Source: JAJTGZ01 sp964403525
GTDB lineage: Bacteria > Planctomycetota > Phycisphaerae > Phycisphaerales > UBA1924
Assembly: GCA_964403525.1 (NCBI GenBank)
Contig: CAYOGE010000001.1
Span: forward strand, 181,128 to 245,127
Direction of reading: 5' to 3'
Length of the DNA: 64,000 nucleotides
In this document: in pieces, positions 43,764 through 52,200 of the stretch
Position numbering within the stretch: the first letter of the stretch is position 1
Layout of the letters: the number at the start of each line of letters is the position of its first letter
The notes under the pieces: generated by a model
Database searches by the model: none
What the model was told of the DNA's origin: nothing
Seen by the model: the letters and a program-made list of their open reading frames with translations, nothing else
Program-made: the position numbers and the translations under genes

Positions 43764-45101
43764 ATGGCTCCCCCCCGATCCGTCGTCATCACCGGCCTTG
43801 GCGTCGTCTCGCCCTTCGGAGCGGGCGTGGCGGCGTTCTGGCAGGGGCTCGTCGAGGGCAAGTCGGCGGTGGTGCCGATCACACGCTTTGACCCCTCGGG
43901 GTTCGCGTGCAAGCTCGGCGGTGAAGTCGCCGGCTTTTCGGCGAAAGACTCGGTCCCCAAGCACTACCGTAAGGCGGTAAAGGTGATGGCGCGGGACATC
44001 GAGCTGGCGGTGGGGGCCGCGAAGGAAGCGTGCGAGGACGCGAAGCTCGTCACCCGCGGGACGTTGCCGGAAGACTCAACCGATCCAACCACTTACCCGG
44101 GCGCGCGCATGGGGTGCCACATCGGTGCCGGATTGATCTCCGCCGAGAGTGACGAGCTGACCGCGGCGTTCGCGACCGCACGCGGCGATGACGGGTCGGT
44201 CGACCTGTCGGCTTGGGGGTCGCGTGGGATGGAGAACCTGACGCCGCTGTGGATGCTCAAGTACCTGCCCAACATGCTGGCGTGCCACGTCACGATCATC
44301 CACGGCTGCGAGGGGCCGAGCAACACGATCACCTGCGCCGAAGCCTCTGGCCTCTTGAGCGTGGCAGAGAGTGCACGCGTGATCGAGCGCAGCGCCGCGG
44401 ACATCTGCTTCAGCGGTTCGGCCGAGAGCAAGCTCAGCCTGATGGGCATGGTCCGCACGCAGTACGCGGGGCGCCTGGGCACCGCCGGCACCGGCGACGC
44501 AACAAGCGGCGGCGCGTGCGTGAAGGCCTTCGACCCGGCCGGCGCGTGCGGCGCACCCGCCGAGGGCGGCGCGATCCTCATCCTTGAAGAGGCGGGCTCG
44601 GCCGCTCGGCGCGGCGTGCCGGTATACGCCCGCGTCAGCGGAACCGGAGCCGGCCACTCGCCGCGCCGGCCCTACGAGGGCGACGGCCGGCCCGACCTTG
44701 GCCTGCAGGCCGCCATCGAGAACGCACTGGATGACGCCGGTCTCGCCCCAACAGACATCGACGCGCTCGTGCTGATGGGCACGGGCGTCGCGGGCATCGA
44801 CCTCGCCGAGGCGGGCGCGGTGAGCGAGGTCTTTGGCCCAAGGGCCAAGAGCCTCCCCGTCGTTACGCTGGGCGCGGCGATCGGCAACACCATGGCCGGC
44901 AACGCCAGCCTGCTGGCCGCGGCCGGCGCACTGTGCGTCCGCCACCAGCGCGTGCCGGCGCGCCTCAACGGGGGGAACCCGGTGCTGGCGGGTGCGAAGG
45001 GCGATTCCACCTCTTTGAAGATCAGGCACGTGCTGGTGGCCACGTCGAGCCTGGGTGGGCAGAACGCAGCGGCGGTGCTGTCGGACCCGGCCCTCCAATA
45101 A
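43764..45101 (+). CDS. Beta-ketoacyl synthase-like protein lacking both catalytic His (chain-length-factor-like)
   Basis: 445 aa thiolase-fold ketosynthase. N-terminal SVVITGLGVVSPFG and the region before the active site (GCEGPSNTITCAEAS) are conserved, and the active-site Cys191 is kept. The two histidines needed for decarboxylation are replaced: the HGTGT block reads LMGTGVAGID (Met) and the GHxxGAAG block reads IGNTMAGNAS (Asn). Loss of the His pair is characteristic of chain-length factors, although those usually also lose Cys. It probably pairs with the complete ketosynthase at 45740. First gene of the plus-strand cluster. Confidence 0.82.
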   Translation: MAPPRSVVITGLGVVSPFGAGVAAFWQGLVEGKSAVVPITRFDPSGFACKLGGEVAGFSAKDSVPKHYRKAVKVMARDIELAVGAAKEACEDAKLVTRGTLPEDSTDPTTYPGARMGCHIGAGLISAESDELTAAFATARGDDGSVDLSAWGSRGMENLTPLWMLKYLPNMLACHVTIIHGCEGPSNTITCAEASGLLSVAESARVIERSAADICFSGSAESKLSLMGMVRTQYAGRLGTAGTGDATSGGACVKAFDPAGACGAPAEGGAILILEEAGSAARRGVPVYARVSGTGAGHSPRRPYEGDGRPDLGLQAAIENALDDAGLAPTDIDALVLMGTGVAGIDLAEAGAVSEVFGPRAKSLPVVTLGAAIGNTMAGNASLLAAAGALCVRHQRVPARLNGGNPVLAGAKGDSTSLKIRHVLVATSSLGGQNAAAVLSDPALQ

Positions 45102-45177
45102 TCGAACCGGCGGGCAGCTTGTTGTTCGTTCGCTCTCAGACCCGGTGACCGTTCGCAACTTCTACAGGAGACTTCGA

Positions 45178-45708
45178 ATGTACGACGACCGCAGGCGCAC
45201 CGGCCCATCATCCGGCAGCGGACCCGGCGGGGGAGGCAGGCGCGGCGTGCCGCTCTCGGAGCTCGACCCCGCGCTCACGGCCGTTTCACACAAGGTCATC
45301 GGCTGCGCGCGCGATGTGCACGTGACCATGGGCCAGGGGCACGACAAGGCGGTCTACGTCGAAGCGCTCAAGAAAGAGTTTGCAACCCAGGGCATCGCCT
45401 ACGAGGCCGGCGTTTCCTTCCCCGTGAAGTTCAAGGACCAGGCGGTCGGCTCAACCGTGACGGACCTCTACGTTGACGGGCGGTTCCTCATCGAGGTCCT
45501 GAGCCAGCCGGGCGAGGTCGACTCGTGGCAGCGGCTGCAGCTCCGCGCGAAGCTCAAGGCCGCCGACGTTGACCTGGGCCTGATCCTCAACTTCGGCGGG
45601 CGTCTGATGAAGGACGGCCTGGTGCGCGTGCTGAACCCCGACAAGATCAAGGGCCTGCAGGGCGACGGAGAAGCTCACGCCGGTGACTTCGACGGGAACC
45701 TGCATTGA
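45178..45708 (+). CDS. GxxExxY protein
   Basis: 176 aa. After a Gly/Arg-rich head the GxxExxY domain appears: VIGCARDVHVTMGQGHDKAVYVEALKKEF (the family's G-x-G/E-x2-Y block), VSFPVKFKDQAVGSTVTDLYVDGRFLIEVLS (the Asp and Glu of a PD-(D/E)xK nuclease-like core) and ARAKLKAADVDLGLILNFGG. The family is uncharacterised and usually solitary. ATG at 45178 behind CAGGAG. Its place between two ketosynthase genes is unusual. Confidence 0.78.
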   Translation: MYDDRRRTGPSSGSGPGGGGRRGVPLSELDPALTAVSHKVIGCARDVHVTMGQGHDKAVYVEALKKEFATQGIAYEAGVSFPVKFKDQAVGSTVTDLYVDGRFLIEVLSQPGEVDSWQRLQLRAKLKAADVDLGLILNFGGRLMKDGLVRVLNPDKIKGLQGDGEAHAGDFDGNLH

Positions 45709-45739
45709 ACGGAACGGCACGAGCGAGGGCAGCAGAGCG

Positions 45740-47068
45740 ATGAGCCGCAAGGTCGTAATCACGGGCATGGGCTGGATCACCCCGCTGGGGCACGACGTGC
45801 AGACGGTGTGGGATGCGCTGCTGAGCGGGCGCTGCGGCATGGGCGCCGTGGAAAGGTTCGATGCGCGTTCGTTCCGCACGAACTTCGCCTCGCAGGTGAA
45901 GGGGTTCGACCTGAAGAGCTTCATGCCGGCAGAGGACGCCGATTCGCACGCCGACGCGACGATGAGCTCGAAGTTCGCGTTGGCCGCGGCACGTCAGGCC
46001 GTGCGCCAGGCGGGCCTGGAGAAGAGCGGCTCGTTCAACCCGCGGCGCTTTGGGGTCTACCTCGGTGCCGGCGAGGGAGCGATGGACTTCGCAAACTACT
46101 CGGCCTCGCACCTTGCGGGGTGGAACGAGCAGACCCGGCGCGTCGAGGGCAGGCCCTTCGCCGAGGCGGCGCTGCAAAGGCTGACCGTGCCGTGCGAGAC
46201 GGAGCAGGAGCCCAACCTCACGGTGAGCCACGTCGCCTGGGACCTTGGCATCCGCGGTCCCGCCAGCAACTGCATGACCGCCTGCGCCGCCAGCACCCAG
46301 GCGATCGGCGAAGCGCTGGAACTCATCCGCCGGGGCGATGCCGACGTGATGCTCGCCGGCGGCGCACACTCGATGATCCACCCTCTCGGCATGACCGGCT
46401 TCATCCGCCTCACCGCCATGAGCCAGCGCCGGGACGACCCGCTCACGGCCGCGCGACCGTTCGACGCCACCCGCGACGGCTTTGTGATGGGTGAGGGCGC
46501 GGCGATGGTCGTGCTCGAGAGCGAGGACCACGCCCGGGCGCGCGGCGCTCTGCCGCTGGCCGAGGTCGCCGGGTACGGCAGCACCGCCGACGCGTTCCGC
46601 ATCACCGACATCGCCCCCGAGCACCGCGGCGCGCAGGAGAGCATCAAGGCCGCCCTGCGCCAGGCAGGGATCGACCCGCGCGAGCCCGGCGCCGACGGCC
46701 GCGCGGGCGTCCATTACTTCTGCGCGCACGGCACCGGCACAAAGGAAAACGACAAGCTCGAGACCGCCGCCGTCAAGGCCGTCTTCGGGCCTCTGGCACC
46801 AACGGTGCCGTTCTCCAGCGTCAAGAGCATGCTGGGCCATCTCATCCAGGCCGCGGGCGCCGCGGGGGCGATCGTCTGCGTGCAGGCCGTCCGCACCGGG
46901 TGGGTGCCGCCGACGATCAACCTGCACCACCCCGACCCGCTCTGCGACCTCGACCACGTGCCAAACGTCGCCCGCGACCTCAACCCGTTGGGCGGCGTGA
47001 AAGTCTGCCTGAACAACTCGGCAGGGTTCGGCGGCCAGAACGACACGATCTGCATCAGGGCTGTCTGA
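45740..47068 (+). CDS. Beta-ketoacyl-ACP synthase II-like (complete catalytic set)
   Basis: 442 aa. KAS II/FabF fold with the full Cys-His-His set: Cys182 (NCMTACAAS), His330 (CAHGTGTKEND) and His367 (KSMLGHLIQAAGA). Start VVITGMGWITPLGHDV and end NSAGFGGQNDTICIR are typical. It elongates an acyl chain on ACP; with the His-less partner at 43764 it could form a KS/CLF-type heterodimer for a special fatty acid or polyketide. No ACP, reductase or acyltransferase gene is near, so the product is unknown. Confidence 0.88.
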   Translation: MSRKVVITGMGWITPLGHDVQTVWDALLSGRCGMGAVERFDARSFRTNFASQVKGFDLKSFMPAEDADSHADATMSSKFALAAARQAVRQAGLEKSGSFNPRRFGVYLGAGEGAMDFANYSASHLAGWNEQTRRVEGRPFAEAALQRLTVPCETEQEPNLTVSHVAWDLGIRGPASNCMTACAASTQAIGEALELIRRGDADVMLAGGAHSMIHPLGMTGFIRLTAMSQRRDDPLTAARPFDATRDGFVMGEGAAMVVLESEDHARARGALPLAEVAGYGSTADAFRITDIAPEHRGAQESIKAALRQAGIDPREPGADGRAGVHYFCAHGTGTKENDKLETAAVKAVFGPLAPTVPFSSVKSMLGHLIQAAGAAGAIVCVQAVRTGWVPPTINLHHPDPLCDLDHVPNVARDLNPLGGVKVCLNNSAGFGGQNDTICIRAV

Positions 47069-47265
47069 CACGCCCGCGCCCCTGCGCGAGCCGCCGCTGC
47101 GGCCTGTGGCCGCGGCGTACCGCGGTTATCAGCCCAAAGCGAGCGGATTCGCCGCTATCTGGCAACGTTCCGCGCAGACGTCACAGCTTCACAGCGAAAT
47201 ACGAACGGCCGGTTGCCCCTCACTCCAGGCGTATCGCAAGGTTGCACATCGGAGGAGCAATCACG

Positions 47266-48825
47266 ATGAGCAGCACAAGCGGTCTTTCGTCCAACACGTC
47301 AAACAACCAGCCCCGCAACAGCCTTCAGCTCGACGCGTCAACGCGCGACAGCATCCTGGCGAAGAACCAGGCACGCATCATGTCCGCCCTCGGCGTCACG
47401 CAGAAGGATCAGTTCAACAGCAGCGGTGCCGGCGGGCTGAACCCCCTCAAGGGTCTCTACAGCGCCGCCGCGGCGACGTTCCTCAAGAACAAGCAGAGCC
47501 AGCAGAGCGAGGAGTCAAGCAAGGGCCTCGGCTCGTACGAGCGGGCCGCCGACATCCTCAAGTCGCTCGCGGCCAAGAAGGAAGCGTCGAACGACCCCGG
47601 CGCCTCGTTCCAGAACACCAACACCAAGGTCAGCGGCCCCCAGTCGAGCACCAACTACAAGAAGTACCAGTGGACCGGCAACCCCGGGCCCACCGGCTCC
47701 GACGTCGTCACCGAAGAGGAGCCCGTCGACGAGGCCGACTCGGCCGACGAGCCTTCGGGCACCGCGGACCTCACGGCGGTTCAGAAGGCCTTCACCTCGT
47801 TTGTTACTGACGCCGGCGGTGCCGTCGGTGACCGTGGCGACGGCACGTCGGACTTCAAGGTGCGCGACATCTCCGGCACCATCACCGAGAAGGGTGACAA
47901 GCTTGTCGGCTCGGTCGAAGCCGAGAGCGGCACCTACTCCTTCGAGATCGCGGCCAACGGCGCGGTGTTGATCAACGCCAGCCGCGGCGATATCGAGTCC
48001 GAGGAGTTTGATCAGCTCAAGCAACTCCTCAGCGGCAAGCTCAGGGCAGATGACGAATCGCCCGCGCCTGCGAGCACGACCGAGCCGGCCGCCCAGAGCA
48101 GCCCTTCGGACACCACCAAGCCCTCTGACACTGGCTCCACGGCCGAGCCACCCCCCCAGAGCAGCCCTTCGGACACCACCGAGCCGTCTGGCTCAAGCGG
48201 CACATCGAGCACGGCCGAGCCAGCCGCCCAGAGCAGCCCTTCGGACACCACCAAGCCCTCTGACACCGGCTCCACGGCCGAGCCAGAGGTCACGATAAGC
48301 CCATCGGGCACGACCAAGCCCTCTGACACCACCGGCACATCGAGCACGTCGGGCACGTCAAGCACGTCCACCACCTCTTCTTCGCCGGCCCCTTCAACCG
48401 ATTCGGTCATTGATGCCACCGCCAAGGCCGTCCTCAAGACCCTGGACAGCGACAAGTACAACGCCGCCGGCTACACCAACGCCAAGCTGTTCATGACCAA
48501 GCTGATGGCCGCCGGCGGTAAGTTCGCGGCCAAGGACGGCGATGAGCTCAACCTTTCCTTCAACGGTTACACGGGCAAGATGAAGGTTGACAAAGACAAG
48601 TTGTCCGGCGAGATCGGGTCGGGAGATTCCAAAATCTCCTTCACGATCGAGGGCAACGGCATGCTCACGATCAACGGCGACAACAACAAGGTGCTCGCCC
48701 GCAACAACAGCTCGGCGCTCCGCGCCGCCCTGGGTGTCGCCACCGGCGGCACGACCAGGCAGTACTTCCGCATGGTCGAGTTCAACCGCTACGGAACGGG
48801 CCTGGGACTGAACCTGCTGGGTTAA
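47266..48825 (+). CDS. Unrecognised protein with duplicated domain around a Ser/Thr/Pro repeat linker
   Basis: 519 aa, no family recognised. ATG 47266 follows GGAGGAG (47251-47257). No signal peptide. Residues 169-243 and about 405-476 are related to each other (shared pattern AGG...GD...ISG/YTG-x-I/M-x-x-K-DKL-x-G-x(V/I)...S-F-x-I-x-x-NG-x-L-x-INx), so one domain is present twice. Between them, residues about 263-375 repeat AQSSPSDTTKPSDTGSTAEP with 63- and 72-bp periods. The N-terminal helix region DSILAKNQARIMSALG is Ser/Gln-rich. The linker suggests a surface or extended protein. Confidence 0.75.
   Translation: MSSTSGLSSNTSNNQPRNSLQLDASTRDSILAKNQARIMSALGVTQKDQFNSSGAGGLNPLKGLYSAAAATFLKNKQSQQSEESSKGLGSYERAADILKSLAAKKEASNDPGASFQNTNTKVSGPQSSTNYKKYQWTGNPGPTGSDVVTEEEPVDEADSADEPSGTADLTAVQKAFTSFVTDAGGAVGDRGDGTSDFKVRDISGTITEKGDKLVGSVEAESGTYSFEIAANGAVLINASRGDIESEEFDQLKQLLSGKLRADDESPAPASTTEPAAQSSPSDTTKPSDTGSTAEPPPQSSPSDTTEPSGSSGTSSTAEPAAQSSPSDTTKPSDTGSTAEPEVTISPSGTTKPSDTTGTSSTSGTSSTSTTSSSPAPSTDSVIDATAKAVLKTLDSDKYNAAGYTNAKLFMTKLMAAGGKFAAKDGDELNLSFNGYTGKMKVDKDKLSGEIGSGDSKISFTIEGNGMLTINGDNNKVLARNNSSALRAALGVATGGTTRQYFRMVEFNRYGTGLGLNLLG
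48094..48310. repeat. Repeated linker units inside the 47266 gene
   Basis: The word CAGAGCAGCCCTTCGGACAC starts at 48094, 48157 and 48229 (spacing 63 and 72 bp), each within a longer similar unit encoding AQSSPSDTT(K/E)PS. The unit lengths are multiples of three. Confidence 0.85.
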
Positions 48826-48895
48826 CCCTTCCCGCTTGCGTGTTCTCACCCTCCCCGGCCCGCTCACGCGGCCCGGGGGGCTTACGGAGCCCACG

Positions 48896-49228
48896 ATGTC
48901 TTCTATCAACCCTTTCTTCAGTTCCTCCACCGCCTCAAGCTCGATGGTCAAGGCCTTCATGGCCCAGTCCAAGGCCGCCACCCTTCAGAACCTGTCGTTC
49001 TTCAGCGGCGCCAGCCCGACAGACACCGTTGATTTCTCAAAGACCGCGATCGACAGCTCGTTCTTCATGTCCATCATGCAGTCGGGCAACTCGGGGCTGT
49101 TCAAGGGCGTCTACAAGAACGCCGCCGCCTTCAACGAGAGCATGATGGCGAGCGTCTCGGCCGCCGCCGGCCTGAACACGGGGTTCGATAACACGCTGAT
49201 CGGCCAACTGGTGAACCAGACAGGCTGA
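48896..49228 (+). CDS. Small Ser/Ala-rich protein of unknown function
   Basis: 110 aa, no family recognised. It starts 70 bp after the 47266 gene in the same direction. It is rich in Ser, Ala, Phe and Met. Its GNSGLFKGVYKNAAAFNESM resembles GGLNPLKGLYSAAAATFLKN in the N-terminal part of the previous protein (residues 52-71), so the two may share a short module. No signal peptide or membrane segment. Confidence 0.6.
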   Translation: MSSINPFFSSSTASSSMVKAFMAQSKAATLQNLSFFSGASPTDTVDFSKTAIDSSFFMSIMQSGNSGLFKGVYKNAAAFNESMMASVSAAAGLNTGFDNTLIGQLVNQTG

Positions 49229-49383
49229 GCCGCGCCGCACCTCTGCCCCCCGCCCCTCAACGCCATGCGCCCCGCCGGGCCGCGGGCACACCAGCACACC
49301 GGTCGTTTCACCCAGCCCGCCGACGCGGGCTTTGTCGCTGTGCGCAACGTACTATCGGGGCCATTTCCCCCGGAGAACGCCCC

Positions 49384-50928
49384 GTGTCTACAGCCAAGTC
49401 CATGGACGCCATCATGTCGCTCTGCAAGCGGCGCGGCTTTGTTTACCAGGCCTCAGAGATCTACGGCGGCATCAACGGCTTCTGGGATTACGGCCCCCTC
49501 GGCGCACAGCTCAAGAAAAACCTGCGCGACGCCTGGTGGCAGGACATGATCATGAACCCCTGCTGGGGGCGCAAGGGTCCAAACGGCGAGCGCGTCAAGT
49601 GCGTGCCGGTCGAGACGTGCATCATCCAGCACCCCAAGGTCTGGGAGGCGAGCGGGCACGTCGGCGGGTTCAACGACCCGATGGTCGACGACAAGGAGAC
49701 CAAGGGGCGGTACCGCTACGACCACGTGATGGTCTATGTGCCCGAGAGCGGCGACCCGGGCGACAAGCCGGTCTTCGCGTACGTCGGCGATCAGCCCAGC
49801 GAGGCGAAGCAGAAGAAGAAGGCGGAGAAGACGTTCGGAGCGATCAAGAGCGTGGCGCTTTCGTCGCTCGCCAAGCCGTGGGACCGCGTGATCGGGCCTG
49901 ACGCGGAGAAGCCGGGCACGCTAACCGAGCCGCGCATGTTCAACCTGATGTTCGACACGATCCCGGGTGCGATCCGGGACGAGGCGAACAAGGCGTACCT
50001 GCGGCCCGAGACTGCGCAGGGCGTGTTCGTGCAGTTCAAGAACGTCGTCGACACGACGCGCGTGAAGATCCCCTTCGGCATCGGCAACACGGGGCGCTCG
50101 TTCCGCAACGAGGTGACGCCCCGCAACTTCACGTTCCGCTCGCGTGAGTTTGAGCAGGCGGAGCTTGAGTTCTTCTGCCACCCCGACGAGAGCGTCGAGT
50201 GGTACAAGTTCTGGCGCGACTTCCGCATGGAGTGGTGGCAGTCGATCGGCCTCGCCGGCGAGAACCTCATCCTCCGTGAGCACGACAAGGATGAGCTCTC
50301 GCACTACTCGCGCGGCACGAGCGATGTGGAGTACAAGTTCCCCTTTACCGACCCCGGCTTCGGTGAGCTTGAGGGCATCGCCCACCGCGGCGACTACGAC
50401 CTCACGCAGCACCAGACCCACAGCCGCAACAAGCTCGACTACTTCGACACGACGCGAGGCGAGACGCTCCCCAACGGCGGCAAGAAGGGCGAGCGGTACA
50501 TGCCCCATTGCATCGAGCCAGCAGCGGGTCTGGATCGCGGCGCCCTCGCGCTGATCTGCGAGGCTTACACGGTCGACTCGGCCCGCCCGAGCCCGGAGTT
50601 CCTCAAGCTCCACCCGCGCATCGCCCCGATCAAGGCGGCGGTCTTCCCGCTGATGGACAAGGAAGGCCTGCCCGAGATCGCCGACGCGCTCTACGACAAG
50701 CTCTTCGCTCGCTTTGGGCGCATCGGCCTGATCGAGAACGACGCCAAGCAGTCGATCGGCAAGCGCTACGCCCGCATGGACGAGGCCGGCTGCCCCTACT
50801 GCTTCACGATCGACGGCGACACCAAGGCCGACCAGACCGTCACCGTCCGCGACCGCGACACCGGCCAGCAGCAGCGGATGAGCATTGACAAGGTCGAGGC
50901 TTTCCTGGCTGAGAGGCTGGGGGGCTAA
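49384..50928 (+). CDS. glyQS: Glycyl-tRNA synthetase (dimeric, archaeal/eukaryotic-like)
   Basis: 514 aa single-chain class II enzyme (not the alpha2-beta2 bacterial type). Class II motifs: motif 1-like IYGGINGFWDYGPLG, motif 2 FGIGNTGRSFRNEVTPRNFTFRSREFEQAELEFF, motif 3 near ALALICEAYTVD. The C-terminal anticodon-binding domain contains PYCFTIDGDTKADQTVTVRDRDTG. Charges tRNA-Gly. GTG start. Confidence 0.95.
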   Translation: MSTAKSMDAIMSLCKRRGFVYQASEIYGGINGFWDYGPLGAQLKKNLRDAWWQDMIMNPCWGRKGPNGERVKCVPVETCIIQHPKVWEASGHVGGFNDPMVDDKETKGRYRYDHVMVYVPESGDPGDKPVFAYVGDQPSEAKQKKKAEKTFGAIKSVALSSLAKPWDRVIGPDAEKPGTLTEPRMFNLMFDTIPGAIRDEANKAYLRPETAQGVFVQFKNVVDTTRVKIPFGIGNTGRSFRNEVTPRNFTFRSREFEQAELEFFCHPDESVEWYKFWRDFRMEWWQSIGLAGENLILREHDKDELSHYSRGTSDVEYKFPFTDPGFGELEGIAHRGDYDLTQHQTHSRNKLDYFDTTRGETLPNGGKKGERYMPHCIEPAAGLDRGALALICEAYTVDSARPSPEFLKLHPRIAPIKAAVFPLMDKEGLPEIADALYDKLFARFGRIGLIENDAKQSIGKRYARMDEAGCPYCFTIDGDTKADQTVTVRDRDTGQQQRMSIDKVEAFLAERLGG

Positions 50929-51114
50929 TCGTTCGTTCTACGCTCGAGAGACGGCGCTCAAGGCGGTCCGCAAGCTCTGGCACGACTCGTTTCACTGCGG
51001 GCTCGCGGTGAGCCGCCAAGGCCTCCGCAAGAGCTGACGCCTCTGTTGTTTGTACGAAGTTCGGATAGTTGCCGCATCCGCTGGGTGCCCGACGAGATTT
51101 TCCTCTTCCAGCAG

Positions 51115-51143
51115 TTGACAGGGATCGGCACGGTCGATATATA
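51115..51143 (+). promoter_or_regulatory. Near-consensus promoter of the nos operon
   Basis: TTGACA (51115-51120), exactly 17 bp, then TATATA (51138-51143). The stretch around the -10 is the most AT-rich in the neighbourhood. The cytochrome gene starts 50 bp downstream. Confidence 0.75.
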
Positions 51144-51192
51144 TAGTAATGGGTCTAGATATCTGTCTTTGAGCTGCCTTGGAGTTCCCTTG

Positions 51193-52152
51193 ATGATCCC
51201 CGCCAAGCCAACCGCCGCTGAGGATGCGCCAGCAGCTACCACCTTCCCCGCTGGCGAGAGCGACTCGCTGGCAATCTCGGTCTCGGTCGCGGTGATCGCG
51301 GTCTCTGTCGCGGTGTGGGGGCTTGCCCTTCTCGGTGGCGTGCGGGTTTCCAACTGGCTCACGCCCCGGCCGGAACTGGCGATCCACCCGAGGCTCGCCG
51401 GACAGGAGCCAGCCGCCGTGCTCGATGTAGCGGTTGCTGCCCGGGGGCACGAGGTCTTTGAACGAACGTGCGCCACCTGCCACGGCAGCGACGGTCGCGG
51501 CAAGCAAGGCCTGGGCAAGGACCTGGTGCGAAGCGACTTCGTCCTCAGCAGGAGCGACGCTGATCTCGTGGCGTTCGTGGCGCTAGGGCGCGACGCGAAC
51601 GACCCTGCCAACACCACCAAGGTTGCCATGCCTCCCCGCGGCGGCAACGCGCTGCTGACAGACGAAGACCTGGCGCGTGTCGCGGTCTTCATGCGCGGCC
51701 TTCAAGACCCGCGCAGGATGCCCGAGCTTCCCCCGCTCCCTCCGCCGCCCCCGGTAGTCATTGCCGCGGCGACGCAGGACGAGAAGGCGGAGGCGCTTGC
51801 GGCGGCGGGTGGTGATGCCGAGCTGGCCGGGTACATCGCCAGCGGCAAGAAGGTCTATGCGTCGACGTGCGTAGCCTGCCACGGGCCTTCCGCGAAGGGC
51901 CTCAAGGGCCTCGGCAAGGACCTGACCACGAGCGAATTTGTCGCCAAGAGCGACGACGACACCCTGCTGGCGTTCATCAAGCGCGGGCGCGGACCGACCG
52001 AGCCCGGGAACACGACGGGGATCGCGATGCCGCCCAAGGGTGGCAACCCGGCGATGAGTGAAGACAACATCCTGGATGTGATCGCCTACCTGCGATCGCT
52101 CCAACCACCCAAGGCCAAGTCAGATGTGGGGCAGCCGTTGCCCGGAAAGTGA
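51193..52152 (+). CDS. Membrane-anchored di-haem cytochrome c (NosC-like)
   Basis: 319 aa. A single membrane helix near residues 27-49 anchors two cytochrome c domains outside: CATCH at residues 93-97 (axial Met in VAMPPRGG) and CVACH at 226-230 (axial Met in IAMPPKGG), joined by a Pro-rich hinge. Located first in the operon, it probably feeds electrons to NosZ, as the cytochromes of clade II nos clusters (Wolinella, Bacteroidota) are thought to do. GGAG lies 8-11 nt before the ATG. Confidence 0.85.
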   Translation: MIPAKPTAAEDAPAATTFPAGESDSLAISVSVAVIAVSVAVWGLALLGGVRVSNWLTPRPELAIHPRLAGQEPAAVLDVAVAARGHEVFERTCATCHGSDGRGKQGLGKDLVRSDFVLSRSDADLVAFVALGRDANDPANTTKVAMPPRGGNALLTDEDLARVAVFMRGLQDPRRMPELPPLPPPPPVVIAAATQDEKAEALAAAGGDAELAGYIASGKKVYASTCVACHGPSAKGLKGLGKDLTTSEFVAKSDDDTLLAFIKRGRGPTEPGNTTGIAMPPKGGNPAMSEDNILDVIAYLRSLQPPKAKSDVGQPLPGK

Positions 52153-52200
52153 TCCGCAACACGAGCGGGCCTGCCGGCCGGCTCAACAGGAGATTCGGCG

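Noticed and set aside
45647..47071. 474-codon minus-strand frame opposite the second ketosynthase
   Set aside because: It is antisense to a protein with all catalytic motifs intact and shows no homology.
51112..51129. Possible FNR/NNR-like half-palindrome TTGACAGGGATCGG over the nos -35
   Set aside because: Only the TTGA and ATC halves fit; the right half lacks the symmetric TCAA, and the TTGA belongs to a good -35 box.
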